Source: Candidatus Nitrospira allomarina (GTDB taxonomy: Bacteria > Nitrospirota > Nitrospiria > Nitrospirales > UBA8639). Taken from it: 64,000 bases of DNA. This document shows, one piece after another, positions 17,558 through 26,693 of this stretch (position 1 is the stretch's first letter; every line of letters starts with the position of its first letter). The position numbers were made by a program, and so were the translations under genes. The notes beneath the pieces are model-generated. The model was not told the origin of the DNA. It was given only the letters and a program-made list of their open reading frames with translations, and ran no database searches. The stretch spans positions 1,237,001-1,301,000 of the forward strand of contig NZ_CP116967.1 of the NCBI RefSeq assembly GCF_032050975.1, in the 5' to 3' direction.

Positions 17558-19555
17558 GTGTTCGATCTGCTCGTTCTTCTGATTCCTCTTTTTCCTCTGC
17601 TGGCCGTGTTGGTCAACGGGCTGTTGGGCTCTCGCTATTCCCACGATATGGCAGGGCGCCTGGCTTTTGGCTCCGTCGGATTGTCATTTCTATGTGTGCT
17701 CGGTGTGTTCGTTTCGATTCTCGGAGATCCTACACCGCGTGAAGTCATCGCCTACTCCTGGATTTTCGGCGGCGATCTCTCCATAAATCTTGCCTTCCTC
17801 ATCGACCCGCTGAGTGTCATCATGCTGTTAGTGGTGACCGGTGTGGGGTTCCTCATCCATGTCTATTCCGTAGGCTATATGCATGGTGAAGAAGGGTTTA
17901 CCCGCTTCTTCACCTATATGAACCTTTTTATGGTTTCCATGCTGCTGCTCGTCATGGGAAACAATTATGTCGTGTTGTTCATTGGGTGGGAGGGCGTGGG
18001 TCTCTGTTCCTACCTGTTGATCGGGTACTACTATGAAAAAATCTCGGCGGGGAAGGCGGCGACCAAAGCTTTTGTCGTGAACCGGATTGGCGACGCCGGA
18101 TTTTTGTTGGCGATATTCCTGATCTTTTCCCATTTCGGCACACTCGATTACACGGCCGTGATGGCCCAAGCCTCGACCCTTTCAACTGAAATGGCCACCG
18201 CCATCTCGCTCTGTTTGTTAGTTGGCGCGATCGGCAAGTCGGCGCAATTACCCCTGTACACCTGGTTGCCCGATGCGATGGAAGGCCCAACTCCGGTGAG
18301 TGCGCTTATCCATGCGGCCACCATGGTCACCGCAGGGGTCTATATGGTGGTGAGAAACCATGTGATATTTGATATGGCGCCGATGGCTTTGGCTACCGTG
18401 GGCATTGTTGGAGGCGTCACGGCACTGTTTGCCGCCACAATTGGACTCGTTCAAAACGATATTAAACGAGTGTTGGCCTATTCAACCGTCAGCCAGTTGG
18501 GCTATATGTTCCTGGCCTGTGGGGTTGGCGCCTATACTGCCGCCATCTTTCACCTGATGACCCATGCATTTTTCAAAGCTCTTCTATTTTTGTCGGCCGG
18601 TTCCGTCATTCATGCATTGGGTGGGGAGCAAGATATCCGGAAGATGGGCGGACTCCATGACAAGATCCCGACGACCTATCGGGTGTTTCTGATCGGAACT
18701 CTGGCCATTGCGGGTATACCTCCCTTGGCAGGCTTTTGGAGTAAAGATGAAATTATGGCCCATGCCTTCGTCCATGGCTATTATCACTTGTATCTTCTAG
18801 CCGCTGTTGGAGCGTTCTTGACCAGTTTTTATATGTTCAGGCTCACGTATCTTACGTTCTATGGATCATCTCGAGTCGATCCGCATGTGGCCCACCATAT
18901 TCATGAATCACCTTCGGTGATGACCGTTCCGCTCGTGATTTTGGCGGGGTTGGCCCTTTTCGGAGGATTCCTTGGCGTACCCCCTGAGCATGGCTGGTTT
19001 CATGGATTTTTACATGATGTGGCGACTCCATTGGGTGCTGAGGCCCATGAAGTGGGATGGGGAATGTTGTTGGGTCTCATGAGTGTGGCCATAGCTATCG
19101 CTTTGGGTGGATGGGGGTTAGCGCATTATATGTATGCCATGCGTCCTCAGATGGCCGACGAATGGGCTGCAAAATCTCCGCGGGCCTACACCACGATTCT
19201 GAATAAATATTACGTCGATGAGATCTATGACTTCTTGATTGTGGAATTCTTTAAGAAGGTTGGGATGTTATTGGACTGGTTTGATCGCCAGATTCTGGAC
19301 CGCTTTGTTATAGGAATTGGCAAAGGAACCGATATCAGCGCAGCAGCCATTACCTGGACTGAAAAGCACGTGATCTACGCAGGATTGAATGTGGTGGGTT
19401 ATTCCAATCATCTTCTCTCGTGGTCGTGGCGAAAAATACAAAGTGGCATGGTCCATCATTATGCCGCCATTATTGTTATTGGGCTGGCGCTGCTCATTCA
19501 TCTGGCCCTGGTTTGGTTTATTGGATCTTCCGCCGCCGGCATGTCCATTCGGTAA
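17558..19555 (+). CDS. nuoL: NADH-quinone oxidoreductase subunit L with long lateral helix
   Basis: A 665-residue antiporter-like proton-pumping subunit that begins with GTG. The key TM7 lysine motif is intact (IGKSAQLPLYTWLPDAMEGP) and the TM5 Glu lies in FIGWEGVGLCSYLLIGYYY. The C-terminal amphipathic lateral helix region, from NKYYVDEIYD at 549 to HHY at 635, spans about 87 residues. My estimate for ordinary NuoL is about 60-65. This agrees with the insertion described for '2M' complex I, in which NuoL must reach across an additional NuoM. Two nuoM genes follow directly, which supports that reading. Confidence 0.95.
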   Translation: MFDLLVLLIPLFPLLAVLVNGLLGSRYSHDMAGRLAFGSVGLSFLCVLGVFVSILGDPTPREVIAYSWIFGGDLSINLAFLIDPLSVIMLLVVTGVGFLIHVYSVGYMHGEEGFTRFFTYMNLFMVSMLLLVMGNNYVVLFIGWEGVGLCSYLLIGYYYEKISAGKAATKAFVVNRIGDAGFLLAIFLIFSHFGTLDYTAVMAQASTLSTEMATAISLCLLVGAIGKSAQLPLYTWLPDAMEGPTPVSALIHAATMVTAGVYMVVRNHVIFDMAPMALATVGIVGGVTALFAATIGLVQNDIKRVLAYSTVSQLGYMFLACGVGAYTAAIFHLMTHAFFKALLFLSAGSVIHALGGEQDIRKMGGLHDKIPTTYRVFLIGTLAIAGIPPLAGFWSKDEIMAHAFVHGYYHLYLLAAVGAFLTSFYMFRLTYLTFYGSSRVDPHVAHHIHESPSVMTVPLVILAGLALFGGFLGVPPEHGWFHGFLHDVATPLGAEAHEVGWGMLLGLMSVAIAIALGGWGLAHYMYAMRPQMADEWAAKSPRAYTTILNKYYVDEIYDFLIVEFFKKVGMLLDWFDRQILDRFVIGIGKGTDISAAAITWTEKHVIYAGLNVVGYSNHLLSWSWRKIQSGMVHHYAAIIVIGLALLIHLALVWFIGSSAAGMSIR

Positions 19556-19564
19556 CTGACTATC

Positions 19565-21121
19565 ATGCAAGAAGAATTACAATTTGGGTTCCCCATTCTG
19601 ACCTTTCTGACGTTCTTTCCGTTTCTCGGGGCGATGGTTATTTGGGCTTTGAAGGATCAAGACCTGATCCGGAAAAGTGTGCTGGGGATTGCGAGCCTGG
19701 AAATGGTCGTGGCGTCGCTGATGTTATGGCGATTCGTCCCGGAGACAGCGGCCATGCAGTTCGCTGAACGTCATGAATGGATTCCTTTCCTAGGGATTAG
19801 TTATCACCTGGCGGTGGACGGAATCAGTGTTCTGTTCGTGGGCCTGAACGCTTTCCTCATCCTGCTTCTGGTTCTCTACGCTTGGGATACGGTTCATGCT
19901 CGTCCAAAAGCGTTTTATATGTGCCTGCTGGGCATGGAAGCGACGATGATGGGGATTTTCGTCTCTATTGATTTGATTCTCTTTTTTGTCTTTTGGGAAC
20001 TCATGCTCATACCCAGTTATTTCCTGATTAAACTCTGGGGCCCTGGAGAACAACGCCAATATGCCGCGTTGAAGTACGTCCTCTATACTCTCCTGGGGAG
20101 TGTGTTCATGCTTGTGGGCTTTTGCCTTCTGAGCTTGAACTATTTTGAAGCGAAGCAGGTGTATAGCTTTGACTTACTCGATTTGCTTGCTGTTCAGATT
20201 CCTCTTAGTCAGCAACTGCTGATTTTTTGGTTGGTATTTTTGGGGCTGGCCTTTAAAGCGCCCATATTTCCATTTCATTCCTGGTTGCCCGATGCCTTGG
20301 TTCAAGGGCCGATCCCGATGTCTGTCATGCTGGCGGGGATTAAATTGGGTACCTATGGTTTCCTTCGTTTTTCATTCCCTTTGCTCCCCGACGCCTCTCA
20401 GCACGCCACGGTGGTCGCCATTCTCATGACCCTGGGTCTGACCGCTATTGTGTATGGAGCGATTGTCGCAATCATCCAGCCTGACTTCCGGCGTTTGCTC
20501 GTGTTTAGCAGTATTAGCCATTTGGGTTTTGTGGTCGTGGGCATGTTTGCGCTGAATTTTCAAGGAATACAAGGCAGCCTGATCACCATGATTAATTTGG
20601 GATTCAGTACCGCGGGATTATTCTTCCTGGCCGGGTTCATTTATGAACGTCTGGGCCATAATGACGTACGACGATACAGTGGGTTGGCAAAGAAAATGCC
20701 GCTTCTTGCCACGTTCATGCTAATCATTGGGATGGCCTCCATTGGTTTGCCGGGAACCAACGGTTTTATAGGGGAATTCCTCATTTTATTGGGCGTATTT
20801 CAAGTCTGGTGGCTCTATGGAGCAATCGCGGTCACCGGGATCATTTTTGCTGCAGCATACTTTTTGTGGTTTTATGAGCGGTCCATCTTTGGACCATTAA
20901 AAGACAGTGTGCCGGCAGCCATTAAGGATTTAAATAGTCGTGAATGGGCAATCGGGGTGGCATTGTCGGTCATGATTTTTTGGATCGGCATTTATCCTTC
21001 CCCGTTCTTGCGGATGGTTAATGGATCCGTGCAGGAGGTCGTAGATCGGTTGCACCCAGGAATGGCGACAGCTCAACAGCATGATGACTTCCTGCTTTCC
21101 ACTGAGGTCATCAGGAATTAA
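19565..21121 (+). CDS. nuoM: NADH-quinone oxidoreductase subunit M, first copy
   Basis: A 518-residue antiporter-like subunit with about 14 helices. The TM5 glutamate is E145 (FVFWELMLIPSYFLI) and the TM7 lysine is K231 (LAFKAPIFPFHSWLPDA). The next conserved lysine is K260 (MLAGIKLGTYGFLRF), giving a spacing of 29 residues; the E. coli NuoM equivalents K234 and K265 are 31 apart, so two residues are missing in the segment before it. It starts nine bases after nuoL and is followed five bases later by a second, divergent nuoM. Confidence 0.93.
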   Translation: MQEELQFGFPILTFLTFFPFLGAMVIWALKDQDLIRKSVLGIASLEMVVASLMLWRFVPETAAMQFAERHEWIPFLGISYHLAVDGISVLFVGLNAFLILLLVLYAWDTVHARPKAFYMCLLGMEATMMGIFVSIDLILFFVFWELMLIPSYFLIKLWGPGEQRQYAALKYVLYTLLGSVFMLVGFCLLSLNYFEAKQVYSFDLLDLLAVQIPLSQQLLIFWLVFLGLAFKAPIFPFHSWLPDALVQGPIPMSVMLAGIKLGTYGFLRFSFPLLPDASQHATVVAILMTLGLTAIVYGAIVAIIQPDFRRLLVFSSISHLGFVVVGMFALNFQGIQGSLITMINLGFSTAGLFFLAGFIYERLGHNDVRRYSGLAKKMPLLATFMLIIGMASIGLPGTNGFIGEFLILLGVFQVWWLYGAIAVTGIIFAAAYFLWFYERSIFGPLKDSVPAAIKDLNSREWAIGVALSVMIFWIGIYPSPFLRMVNGSVQEVVDRLHPGMATAQQHDDFLLSTEVIRN

Positions 21122-21126
21122 CGATT

Positions 21127-22722
21127 ATGGGTGAATATTCCCTACTCATTATTCTGTTTGCGCCATTTTTTGGCGCGATCGCTTTAATGTTCGTCCCCAG
21201 GGAGGAAGCGCTCCTGGTGCGAATGACTGCGGCTATTTCTGCGGGTATTTCCCTCCTGGCCTCCTTCTACATTTTTTATGCTTATGATACGGCGAAAGGC
21301 GGATTTCAATTTGTCCAGCGGTATGTCTGGTCTGAAGAATTAGGCATTGCCTTTTACCTCGGGGTGGATGGCATCGGTGGCCCGTTGGTCTTTGCCTCCG
21401 CAATCTTGTTATTTGCGGGCATCTTTGTTTCGTGGCACATCAAGGATCGGACCAAAGAGTTCTATATGTTCCTCCTAATCCTTGCGGCCGCGACCATTGG
21501 GGTCTTCATGTCGCTGGATCTCTTTTTCCTCTATTTCTTTTATGAAATGTCGGTGTTGCCCATGTACTTATTACTGGGCGTGTGGGGAAGTCATACCAAA
21601 GGGTATCTCGCCATGACCGATCCCGAAGAGCGAAAGCTTCGGGATTCTATCGGATTTATTTTCAACTTTGGATCCAACAGCAAAGAATACGCAGCCATGA
21701 AGCTGACCCTATTTCTGTCTGCAGGGGCGGTGGTGGCTTTGATGGGGATCCTCTTGATTTACCACCTTTCCGGTCTCCACACCTTTGACATTGTGGTGTT
21801 GCGTGAACAGGCTCATTTTTCGGATACGGTCGCGACGTTAATCTGGTTTCTGATCTTTTTTGGTTTTGCCTCTATCGCCCCGATATGGCCTTTGCATTCC
21901 TGGTCACCCGTCGGTCATGCCGCTGCCCCGGCAGCTACCAGCATGTTGCATGCCGGTGTGTTAATGAAGCTTGGACATTTTTCCATTATTCGTGTGGCCT
22001 TTGAAATCCTGCCTGATGCGACGCGGGAGTGGATGTGGGTGGCGGCTGTTCTCTGCGTTTTTTCGATCGTCTATGGGGGACTGGTTTCTTATTTTGCCAA
22101 AGACACCAAATATGTCATTGGTTATTCCAGCTCCAGCCATATGGGCTATATCTTCCTGGGCATGGCCGCATTGAGCTATATCAGTCTCTCCGGCGCCGTT
22201 ATTTATATGTTTGCCCATGCTCTGGCAACCAGCATGTTGTTTGCCATGGCTGGCTGGGTGTATGACCAAACCCATTCACGAGACATTCCATCCTTGGGAG
22301 GACTCGTGGAAAAGATGCCGTTTATTGCCGGGGCCTTTATCGTCGCCTGTATGGCATCAATCGGCATGCCGGGGACGATCAATTTCATTGCTGAAGTGAT
22401 GATTATTGTGGGGAGTTGGGAGGCATATCCCTTTCAAGTCGTCGTGGCGGTGCTCGGCATCGTTCTGACCCTTGCGTATATGTTCAAAATGATGCGGGGG
22501 CTGTTTTACGGAAGATTAGATCCGGAATACGCTCATGCCACCGATGCCAGACAATGGGTGGATCGCATGCCATTACTTCTTTTAATAGTCTGTAGTATTA
22601 CTCTTGGGATTTTCCCCGGGCATTTTTACGAAGTGGTACGGTCGACTGTGGAGCCTATGGTAGACCGGATTAACCAGGTGGCCCCACTCATTACCCAAAA
22701 CACTCAGGGCCTTTTACCGTAA
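21127..22722 (+). CDS. nuoM2: NADH-quinone oxidoreductase subunit M, second divergent copy
   Basis: A 531-residue antiporter-like subunit, the fourth pump-type subunit of a '2M' complex I. The TM5 glutamate is kept (E140, FFYEMSVLPMYLLLGVWG). The position of the essential TM7 lysine is Ile250 (FASIAPIWPLHSWSPVGHAA), whereas the next lysine is kept at K281, exactly 31 residues on. A segment of 33 residues (155-187, rich in charges and Phe) sits between helix 5 and YAAMKLTL, where the first NuoM has only six. Identity to the first copy is clearly low, so this is an old duplication. It probably sits between NuoN and NuoL/M in the membrane arm. Confidence 0.92.
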   Translation: MGEYSLLIILFAPFFGAIALMFVPREEALLVRMTAAISAGISLLASFYIFYAYDTAKGGFQFVQRYVWSEELGIAFYLGVDGIGGPLVFASAILLFAGIFVSWHIKDRTKEFYMFLLILAAATIGVFMSLDLFFLYFFYEMSVLPMYLLLGVWGSHTKGYLAMTDPEERKLRDSIGFIFNFGSNSKEYAAMKLTLFLSAGAVVALMGILLIYHLSGLHTFDIVVLREQAHFSDTVATLIWFLIFFGFASIAPIWPLHSWSPVGHAAAPAATSMLHAGVLMKLGHFSIIRVAFEILPDATREWMWVAAVLCVFSIVYGGLVSYFAKDTKYVIGYSSSSHMGYIFLGMAALSYISLSGAVIYMFAHALATSMLFAMAGWVYDQTHSRDIPSLGGLVEKMPFIAGAFIVACMASIGMPGTINFIAEVMIIVGSWEAYPFQVVVAVLGIVLTLAYMFKMMRGLFYGRLDPEYAHATDARQWVDRMPLLLLIVCSITLGIFPGHFYEVVRSTVEPMVDRINQVAPLITQNTQGLLP

Positions 22723-22767
22723 ACGATTCAACATTGAACCTTCTGAGGACTGTCTGATTATTTTGCA

Positions 22768-24255
22768 ATGATCTTTCAACTTGACCTTTCCGTCGCTGAT
22801 CTGCTCCTGCTTCTGCCTGAGATTTTTCTCACACTCTGGCTGTGTCTCCTTCTGTCACTGGACTTTTCGCTGAAGCGAATGACCCACCAGCAATTGGCCT
22901 ACCTGAGTATTGCGGGGTTGGCGGTCACCGGTCTGATCCTATTGGGATTTGACCAAACCGGGACCACAGGGGCCTTGTTTAAAAACATGTTCGTGCTGGA
23001 CCGGATGGGCATCTTCTTTAAGCTCGTTATTGTGGGCGCCACCGCCCTTGTTCTGTTTATGTCGATTGATTATGTGCAGGACTTCCGGTTCTTTCGTGGC
23101 GAATATTATGTCATGGTCGTCATGTCGGCCCTCGGTATGATGTTCATGGCCTCGTCGAATGACCTTCTCTCCGTCTTTGTCACCCTGGAGTTTTCAACAT
23201 TTGGATTTTATGTCCTGGTCGCCTATCTCAGAGATGACCAGCGCTCATCGGAAGCCGGCCTCAAGTTTTTTATTTTAGGAGTATTTGCGGCTGGCCTTTT
23301 AGCCTATGGCATCAGTTTGGTCTATGGCGAAACCGGGACCTTAATATTCTCTGAAATGACCGGCACCCCAGGAAGTTATGGATTGGCGATTGGCTACATT
23401 TTGATTTTTGCCGCCCTGGGATTCAAGATCGGGGCCGTCCCTTTTCACGCCTGGATTCCTGATACCTACCAAGGCGCGCCGACACCTGTGACGGCCTTCC
23501 TCTCCATTGCACCGAAGGCCGCAGCATTGGCTATCCTTATCAGAATGTTTTACGTGTCTCTTGCTTCATTCAAGCCGATGTGGGTGTTGTTATTTGTCGT
23601 CGCATCCATCTTCTCGATGACCTACGGCAATATCGTGGCCATTGCCCAAAAGAATATTAAACGGCTGTTGGCCTATTCCGGTATTGCGCAAATTGGAAAT
23701 ATCATGATCGGATTAGCCGCAGGAACGAAACAAGGCAGCGATGCGATTATGTTTTTTCTCCTGACATATCTTTTTGCGAATTTGGGAGCTTTCGCCGTCA
23801 TCATTGCCGTGAGCCGGGTCATGAAAAGCGACGAAATTGAAGATTATAATGGTCTGAATCGACGTTCCCCGTTTTTGGCGGCGTCCATGTTGCTCTTCCT
23901 GTTGTCGCTGGCTGGAGTCCCTCCGCTTGCGGGATTTATCGGGAAAATCTATTTATTTATTGCTGCCATGAAAGAGGAGCTATACACCCTTCTGATTGTC
24001 GGACTCATCAATATCGTCATCTCCATGTACTACTATTTAATTGTCGTTAAAAAGATGTACATCAACGAACCCACCGATTCTTCGCCAATTCTTGCATCCA
24101 TGCCGATCAAAGTTGCGGTGTACGTCGGGATTGTCGGAACCGTGTTGTTGGGTGTGTACCCAGGACCGTTTATCGACTGGGCCGTTAGTGCCTCCCTTAT
24201 GTTCTCCAATATCGCAGGACCCACCGCCGCCGCGTCCCTACTTCCTGGCGGATAA
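22768..24255 (+). CDS. nuoN: NADH-quinone oxidoreductase subunit N
   Basis: A 495-residue antiporter-like membrane subunit. The TM7 lysine is present in LGFKIGAVPFHAWIPDTYQG and the TM5 glutamate in VTLEFSTFGFYVLVAYL. Later family motifs include AIAQKNIKRLLAYSGIAQIG and LAGVPPLAGFIGKIYLF. It is the last gene of the operon, 45 bases after the second nuoM. The gene is intact. The operon lacks nuoE, nuoF and nuoH. Confidence 0.95.
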   Translation: MIFQLDLSVADLLLLLPEIFLTLWLCLLLSLDFSLKRMTHQQLAYLSIAGLAVTGLILLGFDQTGTTGALFKNMFVLDRMGIFFKLVIVGATALVLFMSIDYVQDFRFFRGEYYVMVVMSALGMMFMASSNDLLSVFVTLEFSTFGFYVLVAYLRDDQRSSEAGLKFFILGVFAAGLLAYGISLVYGETGTLIFSEMTGTPGSYGLAIGYILIFAALGFKIGAVPFHAWIPDTYQGAPTPVTAFLSIAPKAAALAILIRMFYVSLASFKPMWVLLFVVASIFSMTYGNIVAIAQKNIKRLLAYSGIAQIGNIMIGLAAGTKQGSDAIMFFLLTYLFANLGAFAVIIAVSRVMKSDEIEDYNGLNRRSPFLAASMLLFLLSLAGVPPLAGFIGKIYLFIAAMKEELYTLLIVGLINIVISMYYYLIVVKKMYINEPTDSSPILASMPIKVAVYVGIVGTVLLGVYPGPFIDWAVSASLMFSNIAGPTAAASLLPGG

Positions 24256-24330
24256 TCGCCTGGCCGGATATTGGGGCGTTCCACCCTCCTTCTCCGGATT
24301 GACAGGCACAATTTCTTTTTCCGCAGTTCC

Positions 24331-24358
24331 ACATGACCTCCTTGAAGGGAGGAAATGT
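24331..24358. repeat. Hairpin between convergent genes
   Basis: ACAT-GA-CCTCC, loop, GGAGG-AA-ATGT forms a short imperfect stem-loop between the convergent ends of nuoN and the zinc-ribbon gene. There is no T tract directly after it on either strand, so terminator function is only suggested by its position. Confidence 0.35.
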
Positions 24359-24415
24359 GCGCTAAGGATGAGCACAGCTTGATGGGGTATTAGGAAAAAG
24401 GGAAATTTGGTGGAC

Positions 24416-25042
24416 TTACATCCGCCACGAGAAGATGGTTTCTAGGGGATTGAGCCCATTAAGTTGCCACATCGCTCCGAACACCACGGATATGGTCACA
24501 ATCACTAAGAGAATCAGACCGATGAGGATCGAATTTTTTTTGCTACGGGGATAACGGGGGAGAGGAACTTTTTGGGACCCCGACGGGTCTTGCCACAATG
24601 CGGAGGGTCGTCGTGGCCCCAGAAGTGCTGTGGTTTTCCGGAGAGGTTCCACTTGACTGACTCGTGAGGCTTTTGTGGCTCCCCTTTTCACTGGGGCGAC
24701 TGAGGGTATCTTCCCTGGTGACGTTGTCTCTGGCTTTACAGGTTGGGGAACTTTCCTGGTATGGATATAGGATGCTCGACAATGGGGACACACCAGCGTT
24801 TCCTGGATTGATTCGCTGTTATCCTCCTGCTGTGGGTGTCCTCCGGCTAACGACACCCGGCAATATGGGCATGTGCGGGCATCCGGCGAGACCAGACCGT
24901 GACATTGTGGGCAGGTGTGTAGTCCGGATGCCCGTTCCTCTTCTAACGCATGCTTCCCGGGAGAAGGGAAGGCGCATTGAGGACAGGCTCGAGCTTCGGT
25001 CGAGACCTCTTTGTGACATTCAGGGCAGGGAACAAGGGCCAT
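24416..25042 (-). CDS. Membrane-anchored zinc-ribbon protein
   Basis: A 208-residue protein. It has three C-x2-C...C-x2-C zinc ribbons in the first 100 residues (CPECHKEVSTEARACPQC, CPQCHGLVSPDARTCPYC and a half-ribbon CPHCRASY), a basic proline/serine-rich linker, and a single C-terminal transmembrane helix (ILIGLILLVIVTISVVFGAM). No enzymatic domain is visible. Such proteins usually act as tethered scaffolds; the partner is unknown. It faces the nuo operon convergently. Confidence 0.75.
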   Translation of the reverse strand: MALVPCPECHKEVSTEARACPQCAFPSPGKHALEEERASGLHTCPQCHGLVSPDARTCPYCRVSLAGGHPQQEDNSESIQETLVCPHCRASYIHTRKVPQPVKPETTSPGKIPSVAPVKRGATKASRVSQVEPLRKTTALLGPRRPSALWQDPSGSQKVPLPRYPRSKKNSILIGLILLVIVTISVVFGAMWQLNGLNPLETIFSWRM

Positions 25043-25433
25043 GGAGTAAATTTCCGTTTTCGCTATTTCACAGATTTTTCGAGCATATTTCTTCCTGATC
25101 TTTCAGGAAGGCAACGTCGATACCTGGAAGATTTGTTTGAATGATGTGTAAATGCAGGAGTGTCTTCCTCCTTCTTGAACCGAATCAGAGATGAAGGGAA
25201 GAGGCTAGCCTTCCGCTATTCTCTCTCATCTGATTTGCTCTTCTCAAGGGAGGGCGGGTTTTTTCACAATTGGGTTTCTTGACTTCATCTCTCTGTTCTC
25301 TTTTAGGGGTAAAATGTGTAACATTTCCAGGCATGTCCAGACAGTGTTATCTTGGATTGATTCCTTGTCCTATGTCTTAGTATGACAGGATGCAAGGAAC
25401 TAACAGGGTTTCTCAAATTTCCATGAGGGTACT
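25043..25433. other. Divergent intergenic region upstream of arsM
   Basis: About 390 bases between the divergent zinc-ribbon and arsM genes; both promoters should lie here. I see pyrimidine-rich and G-rich tracts (GGGAGGGCGGG near 25248, followed by TTTTTT) but no convincing ArsR-type operator or riboswitch. Confidence 0.35.
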
Positions 25434-26639
25434 ATGACCAATGAAACAAAAGAGGAAAATCATTCTATCACCCAGGCGGTCAGCCAGCGATACGCTAAAG
25501 CGGTAACCAACGGTGAACAGTTGTGTTGCCCGACCGGGTATAACCATGAAGATTTGGGACAATTTATACCAGAACCGGTCTTAAATGTGTCGTATGGCTG
25601 CGGAACTCCGGTTGGCCTATCAACTGTCCAACCTGGTGAAGTCGTCCTGGACATTGGTTCTGGAGGCGGGATCGACTGTTTTGAAGCGTCCCGGAAAGTC
25701 GGGCCCCGAGGTCGTGTCATTGGCATTGATATGACCGATGAAATGTTGGCGTTGTCGCGTACGCACGCCCCAACCGTTGCCAGCAATCTGGGTTATCCGG
25801 AGCCGAATGTGGACTTTCGAAAGGGATTTGCCGACGCCATGCCTGTTGAAGACGATCAGGTGGATCTCATTATTTCGAATTGTGTCATTAATCTCGCTCC
25901 GGATAAGAGGAAGGTCTTCCAGGAAATGTTGCGCGTGCTTCGACCTGGTGGACGGTTCACCATTTCCGATATTGTTGCCGACCAACCCATTCCGAATTAC
26001 TTAATCTATGACAAGGCCAAATGGGGCGATTGTTTGTCCGGCGCCCTTACGATCAAAGACTATTGGGGCGGGCTTCGAGACGCCGGATTTAAAGGGCTTC
26101 ATCAGGTCAATAGTATTCCATGGAGAGTGATTGACGGCATCCAGTTCCTCTCGGTGACACTCACGGGGTATAAACTGGCCTCCACATCGACCGCTCCGTC
26201 GTCCGTCTTTGCAACCCTTACCGGGCCATTTTCCCAGGTGCTGGATGAGCTGGGTACGACATTTACTCGAGGCAATCCTCAGCAAATCGATGAACGAACG
26301 GCCGAATTATTGGCATTAGCTCCTTATCATGAGCGATTCATTATTGACGAGAAACCGGTGGCTCTGACGGTTCAAGATTCTCGAATGCTGGCGGTCTATC
26401 CCGAAGATGCGCCGTGTCTTTGGGAAGGACAATTTGCCGTGTTGACCGGACCGTTCTTAGAGGTCTGTGATGATGACGACCATACGTATCGATGCGGTGA
26501 GCCGGTGGAAATTTGCTCTAAAACACACAACGTCCTCCAGACCACTTCGTATCAACCCTATTTTGCGATCATTAATCGATCCAGAGAGGGCGTGGACTCC
26601 GAACCCGTCATTTGTGGACCATCCACCGGGTGTTGTTAG
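25434..26639 (+). CDS. arsM: Arsenite S-adenosylmethionine methyltransferase
   Basis: A 401-residue cytoplasmic enzyme that methylates trivalent arsenic using SAM. Signatures are SYGCGTPVG, motif I VVLDIGSGGGIDCFEASRKV, GVIGIDMTDEML-type strand 2, SNCVINLAPDKRKVFQEMLR with the conserved Cys, and WGDCLSGALTIKDYW. The C-terminal 130 residues form the additional domain seen in ArsM proteins of the arsenosugar type, ending in CGPSTGCC. The start ATG follows GAGGG. The arsS gene begins 54 bases downstream, which supports the assignment and suggests a two-gene operon making an organoarsenical. Confidence 0.9.
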   Translation: MTNETKEENHSITQAVSQRYAKAVTNGEQLCCPTGYNHEDLGQFIPEPVLNVSYGCGTPVGLSTVQPGEVVLDIGSGGGIDCFEASRKVGPRGRVIGIDMTDEMLALSRTHAPTVASNLGYPEPNVDFRKGFADAMPVEDDQVDLIISNCVINLAPDKRKVFQEMLRVLRPGGRFTISDIVADQPIPNYLIYDKAKWGDCLSGALTIKDYWGGLRDAGFKGLHQVNSIPWRVIDGIQFLSVTLTGYKLASTSTAPSSVFATLTGPFSQVLDELGTTFTRGNPQQIDERTAELLALAPYHERFIIDEKPVALTVQDSRMLAVYPEDAPCLWEGQFAVLTGPFLEVCDDDDHTYRCGEPVEICSKTHNVLQTTSYQPYFAIINRSREGVDSEPVICGPSTGCC

Positions 26640-26693
26640 GAATATCCGGAAAATCACCCTCTCGGTGTGTGAAGAATTACGGCCATCAAGACG

